A DNA stretch of 64,000 nucleotides from Paralvinella palmiformis (taxonomy: Eukaryota; Annelida; Polychaeta; Terebellida; Alvinellidae): contig JAODUP010000107.1 in assembly GCA_025642065.1 (NCBI GenBank), positions 975,501-1,039,500 on the forward strand. Direction: 5' to 3'. The notes under the pieces are model-generated. The model did no database searches. It was not told the origin of the DNA and saw only the letters and a program-made list of their open reading frames with translations. A program made the translations under genes and the position numbers. Of this stretch, positions 59,522-64,000 are shown in pieces; the first letter of the stretch is position 1, and every line of letters begins with the position of its first letter.

Positions 59522-61157
59522 TAAGCAGGTAGTCATACGGACAGGTTTTACAGTATGGTGGGCGTAGTGATTCGGCTTAGAACCAGTGTGTTTTAGTGCA
59601 ACGTTTACCTCTCAATTAACGCCAATTTCAGAACAAAACACAAACGTTCCTTCGATGAGCTAGTAACAAATATAAAACAGTCTTATGTATGGTTTACATA
59701 ATTTCTCTGATGAACGTAATGAATATTGGCTTCGTGGCTTTATTCAGAGAAAATTGCATGCGTTATTCGCAGAAAATTGTGTCCATTATTCGCAGAAAAT
59801 TGCGTGCATTCTTCGCACAGAAAAGTGTGTGCCCGTTGCATCATTGGCCGAAGAAGGGTGGAAACAATTGTGTGTGTGTGTCTGTTGCAACTTTGAAGAT
59901 ATTTCTGGTACTCAGCGAACGCTCTCAAGAAAATTGCATCTCGCCCCACTCTCCGTACGTAACAATGTGCCGAAAGATGTAGAGTCGCTTATCTAGGTGT
60001 GTCGGTTTGTTCTAGTAAATAACCGGATTGTGTAAATACATCCCATCTCGAGCAGCCCTCGTCGACTCTTCTGGATCCGAGCCCGGTTGGCATCTTCTTG
60101 ACAACCAGACATCCCCGGCTGAGATACCAATCAATATCGGCGCACTCAGTGTAGCCTTGATCCGGTCTTCATTTGAGTGGGTTTAAGATATCGACTGGCT
60201 AAGACTCTCCACTAAGGATACTACGACGTAACCGGCTGACCCCGTCGGCTCTAAATATAAAACGATTGCACATGCAGCGGATAGTGGTACGCTCTTATAC
60301 GAAATGGACGGGTAATAATGTACGCAGCTTTTAAGCGGATTACCGTAAATCGTCGTTTCGCCTAGACAGTAATTAAAGATGTCCACGTGCGGCTGAAGAT
60401 GAAGTACAGATATCCCGTGACGGCATCCCTCTTTATGCTCTGGATAAACACTTCAATTGTGAAACAAAATCGTGTGTGGAATATTTTCGCTGAAACATCC
60501 CACAGCCAAAGAGCTGACAGAGCTGATGGTTGAATTTGAACCGCTGCCGGGAAATGTACATTTCAATTGCCCTACGGGAATGCCCGATGTTGATATCTGA
60601 CCGCTGGGTGGCAATCATTAAGTTCCTGACACGCACGATGATGGCTGATCCAGATTGATGAGATGGTTTTATTATTGCAATATTTTAATTGGTCGTAATC
60701 GTAAAACGCGTTTCTTTTTAAGAGCCCGGTGTTTTATCTCCGATAGAAATTGTGTGAGGATGGACAGATATGGACGTCAGTGTTGTCTCTGAAATCTCTA
60801 ATGTTGATGATGATTGAAAAAATCAGACGCAAACCACTTTCTGTTCTGTTTTTCGCATAACGATCGGTAGCAATAAAGACGACGACTCCGACGTTAGTGA
60901 CAACAGCCACCCACCCACCACATTGGCTCATATATTCTCGTCATAATTGCAGGATAATGACGAAAACAACAAAATTACGTCATTGCATCGTGTGACATTC
61001 TCGGGTAAAACGTAATGACTATCTGTGGCGAGCAAGTCGCTTAAAAAACGGGTTACCATAGTAACAGTGGAGAAACGAATCAGTTAGAACACTTAATGGC
61101 ACACACGCACTGCACGCACATAGCATAATAACATAGTTGTGTTTTTGATGAGATGTA

Positions 61158-61162
61158 TCTGT

Positions 61163-61197
<35 letters not shown>
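61158..61197. repeat. (TG)n microsatellite
   Basis: gt run. (CA)n and (GA)n runs follow at 61277-61321. Confidence 0.93.
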
Positions 61198-61199
<2 letters not shown>

Positions 61200-62147
61200 A
61201 CGTGTCAGGAGACGGTGTGGGTGAGAAGATCCACTTCTTTCAGTGTCGCTGTTGGTTATATATGGGAAGGTGGCATTTACACACAGACACACACACAAAC
61301 AGAGAGAGAGTGAGAGAGAGTACCAGTCGGGGCAGCTGTACCGTCGTGAAAAGGTTAACAACCACTACGGGAGTGGCGATTACATCACTGATTCGCCAAT
61401 TATCGCCACACCTGCTATCTTCGCGTGTCTCTTAAACAACGCCAGTTAACATTTAGCAGACGACTGGCAGCTTTTTCGAACGTTCCGCGCAATAAATCCC
61501 GCTGCTCCCCGCCCGTCAGCGGGATGTTCATCCATCAATAAAAGGCTTCGGCCAGACGGAACAATCGCAATCGATCACTCTGTTGGATTGGATCGGACTC
61601 ATCGCCATAGCCGGGATGATAGTGTCGGTAGACACTTATCTGGAGGCGCTAGTTTGGAGTTCCATTCATTACTATAGGAGTGTTGACAAAGCCATCTTCT
61701 GCGGTCAGTTCGGCTTTAGAATCGGGGTGGGGGGGGGAGTGATTGTTTCGCATTCACTATAAGCTGTATGCTGTTTGGAGTGCTGCTATTGTATACTTTA
61801 AAAAATATTAAACTTTTTTTGGGTCGATGTACTTTTATACTTTTTTAGCCTAGATACTTCCTTATTTTTTAGACCTAAATTTTTTATTTATGTTTTAAAT
61901 GTCATATATCGTATGTAATGTATCAAATCGTTATGCTTCATTTCCTTTGTGTGTGCAGCATTTTACACAGCTGGATACATAAATTAGCCATTTAACACCT
62001 GTCACGTGCACCTGTTACAAGTATGATAATGGTTATGTGATTGAGAGAAATGGTATGATATATGTGTTGATCTTTAAAAAAAGAAATGTATACCTTATGG
62101 GGAGGGGGGGGGGTTGTGGAAATTATGATGGCCGTATTGTATGCCTG

Positions 62148-62239
62148 AGTGAGTGAGTGAGGAGTGAGTGGGTGAGTGAGTGAGTGAGTGAGTGAGTGAG
62201 TGAGTGAGTGAGTGAGTGAGTGAGTGAGTGAGTGAGTGC
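62148..62239. repeat. (GAGT)n array
   Basis: About 22 gagt units with gaggagt and gggt interruptions near the start. Confidence 0.96.
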
Positions 62240-62330
62240 TATGTTTAGTCTTGGTAGTGGTTACATACCTGGGACAGATTACCCTTGGGGAGGTGAACTT
62301 CCTTTTGAAGAGAATTACGCTGTTGCGAGC
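62240..62330 (-). repeat. SINE-2 tail adjoining the (GAGT)n array
   Basis: On the + strand: gctatgtttagtcttggtag, then tggttacatacctgggacag. The reverse complement, gtcccaggtatgtaaccact then accaagactaaacatagc, reads directly into (ACTC)n, matching the other SINE-2 tails. Confidence 0.7.
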
Positions 62331-62547
62331 TACCGGCTGTATTGCTGAAATCTCCTATACCCCTGTGGGAGATTGAAAAGTCTGACAATGTTGATATCAA
62401 CTAGATAGGTGATGATGATGACGAGGAGGAGGAGGATATTAATAATAATAGCACTAGACAGGTACGAATAATTAATACTTTTTATCTATTAAACCAGATA
62501 ATTTAGCTCATCTCACATGTACTACCGAATGATTTATGTTTATTACT

Positions 62548-62556
62548 TTATGGTGG

Positions 62557-62588
<32 letters not shown>
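62548..62588. repeat. (GAT)n microsatellite
   Basis: gat units. The Met-rich open frame across it is a repeat translation. Confidence 0.92.
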
Positions 62589-63474
62589 GTTATGATGACA
62601 ATTGTGGGTCATAATATTGATAGTAATATCACCATCATCATGATTATGATCAATAATTATGATAGCAAGAATATTATCGTCGTCATCATCAGCATATTGT
62701 CTTCATTAAATATAATTATCCTCCAATAATTGTTATCTATATCGAAATTTCCTGTTATCCAAATAAGAAAAGAACATCGTTAAAGTCTGTTGTCATTTTT
62801 GTTTAAATTATTCCATAATCAGCTTACCCCCCCAATGACACCGAGCTCATCAATTAATAAATAAACGATGTTTATCAGTGATAAATCACGGGCCGCGATG
62901 TTCTGGTGCATAGTCTTTAGATTTACCGGTCGTTGTCTCTATTTGGGGGCCAGCCCCTCGTCCTTAACAGAACGACGAGCACCGCCACCAACCACCATTA
63001 CAGCATCAAATCTGCTTCAACTTGTCATTTCTGATATATTGCTTTGTTTATAAGCATCGTTTAATTTGATTTATATCGGGGTTTATATTCCCCCCTCTGG
63101 CCCTCCTCCCCCTCAGGCCCTCCCATACCCCAGGGCCCCGTTTGTTCTCCCTCCCCCCTAGATAAAAGTCCCGGAACTGATTTACGACCGACGTGTCGGT
63201 GTCATATTGTCTCAGATATAAACATCGGTGACTACGGTTAGACATGACGGATGACGGGTTAGGCTCGTCCGGGGCCGGGGTTTGGCCGCTGCCGGCTACG
63301 GTTCGTCACCAGACCACCGCTGCCGTTGGTATAGCTCGAAAGCGTCTCCGCTGCCGGCGGCTATAAATGATGTATTCGCGTCCGCGTTTCGAAAGACGGC
63401 AGAACTAAATTGAAGCCCAGCCGAATTCCGCTCGTTATAAACGGCACTAGTAGTGTGTTGTTTATGTAACGTTT

Positions 63475-63649
63475 TGGTGGTCTAGCGGTAGCGTGTTGGG
63501 CCACAGATCACTACCACCCGTGTTCGAATCTCGGCGTGGGCATATCTGAAATTTGTTTATCTTTTTTTACTTCGCTTCATTACCTTCGAATGTCACTCGT
63601 CCTATTTAGCCCACCATGTGCACAAAAGTAGCCGTAAAACATCAATCAT
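63475..63649 (+). repeat. SINE-1 copy with target-site duplication
   Basis: It reads tggtggtctagcggtagcgt to gtaaaacatcaatcat. The flanks tatgtaacgttt are identical at 63463-63474 and 63650-63661. The 5' few bases (gcgcctcc) are missing, so it is slightly 5' truncated. Confidence 0.95.
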
Positions 63650-64000
63650 TATGTAACGTTTGGTGTCATTTACTCCGGTCATCCATAACCGGATATGGGC
63701 TGGTTGTTGTTGTTGTTGCTGCTGCTGCTGCTGGTGGTGATGCTGTTTTACGTCGTCGTATTCATATGCCGCCCCCTAGCGTCGATCATTTAATGCCGTG
63801 CACACTTGCCCAGCCCGATGCCGCAGATTAACCCACTCCGGCAGATATTTTCCTGGTGTAAACACTCTACCGAGTTTTGTACGATTGCGATCAATCTGCC
63901 GATACCTCACGCGCTAGATTTCCATTTATTGGCATTCAGATTATATCGTTTGTGCGGTTATACTGTCTGTATAACGCGCTGACATTAGTCTTCTTGGGTG

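Larger units (their letters stand above)
57647..64000 (+). other. Intron 3' of the last visible convertase exon (partial)
   Basis: The intron opens with gttagg after a phase-2 exon end. The next coding piece should begin with one base completing Arg and then His-Gly-Thr. No such exon was seen to the window end, so the intron exceeds 6.35 kb. It holds SINE-2 (57.7 kb), two SINE-1 copies with target duplications, a (GAGT)n array at 62.15 kb and other microsatellites. The stretch 59.55-61.1 kb shows nothing recognisable. Confidence 0.7.

Overview
This is eukaryotic, intron-dominated DNA. Three things show it: short coding islands bounded by GT/AG splice sites, very dense simple-sequence repeats, and many tRNA-derived SINEs with target-site duplications. 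The repeat style and a furin-type convertase with a canonical animal active-site motif suggest a marine invertebrate, most likely a lophotrochozoan such as a mollusc. The phylum is an inference and no species can be named.

Only one gene can be supported. It lies on the + strand and encodes a subtilisin/kexin-type proprotein convertase, closest by eye to furin. Three internal exons are visible: 8665-8802 (end of the prodomain, with the R-I-K-R autocleavage site, and the start of the mature enzyme), 18935-19069 (with the catalytic-Asp motif LDDG) and 57570-57646 (the segment just before the catalytic-His motif). Their phases are compatible (0-0, 0-0, 0-2), so they join into one reading frame. 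The introns between them are about 10.1 kb and 38.5 kb. The signal peptide and first prodomain exons were not found in the 8.6 kb upstream. The exon carrying the catalytic His was not found in the 6.4 kb downstream, so both presumably lie outside the window.

The rest is intron made of repeats. SINE-1 is a tRNA-derived family with about 20 copies, several with clear 9-16 bp target-site duplications, ending in (ATC)n. SINE-2 is a second tRNA-like family whose 3' tail runs into (ACTC)n; all four large (ACTC)n/(GAGT)n arrays sit at such a tail. SINE-3 is a third tRNA-like family, found inside a 964 bp near-identical tandem duplication (26.95-28.89 kb) and again at 39.2 kb, where a 20 bp minisatellite has grown out of it. 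Other elements are 3' ends of a CR1/L2-like LINE (48.3, 56.5 and 57.0 kb on the - strand; a decayed relative at 43.4 kb on the + strand), two hAT-like non-autonomous elements (36.07 and 42.71 kb), and two copies of a roughly 138 bp palindromic element embedded in (TA)n/(TG)n microsatellites (17.4 and 45.1 kb). Minisatellites of 39 bp (0.5-1.1 kb) and 43 bp (52.9-53.4 kb) complete the picture.

No prokaryotic operon, CRISPR array, rRNA or functional tRNA gene is seen. Most long open frames are translations of simple repeats or SINEs.
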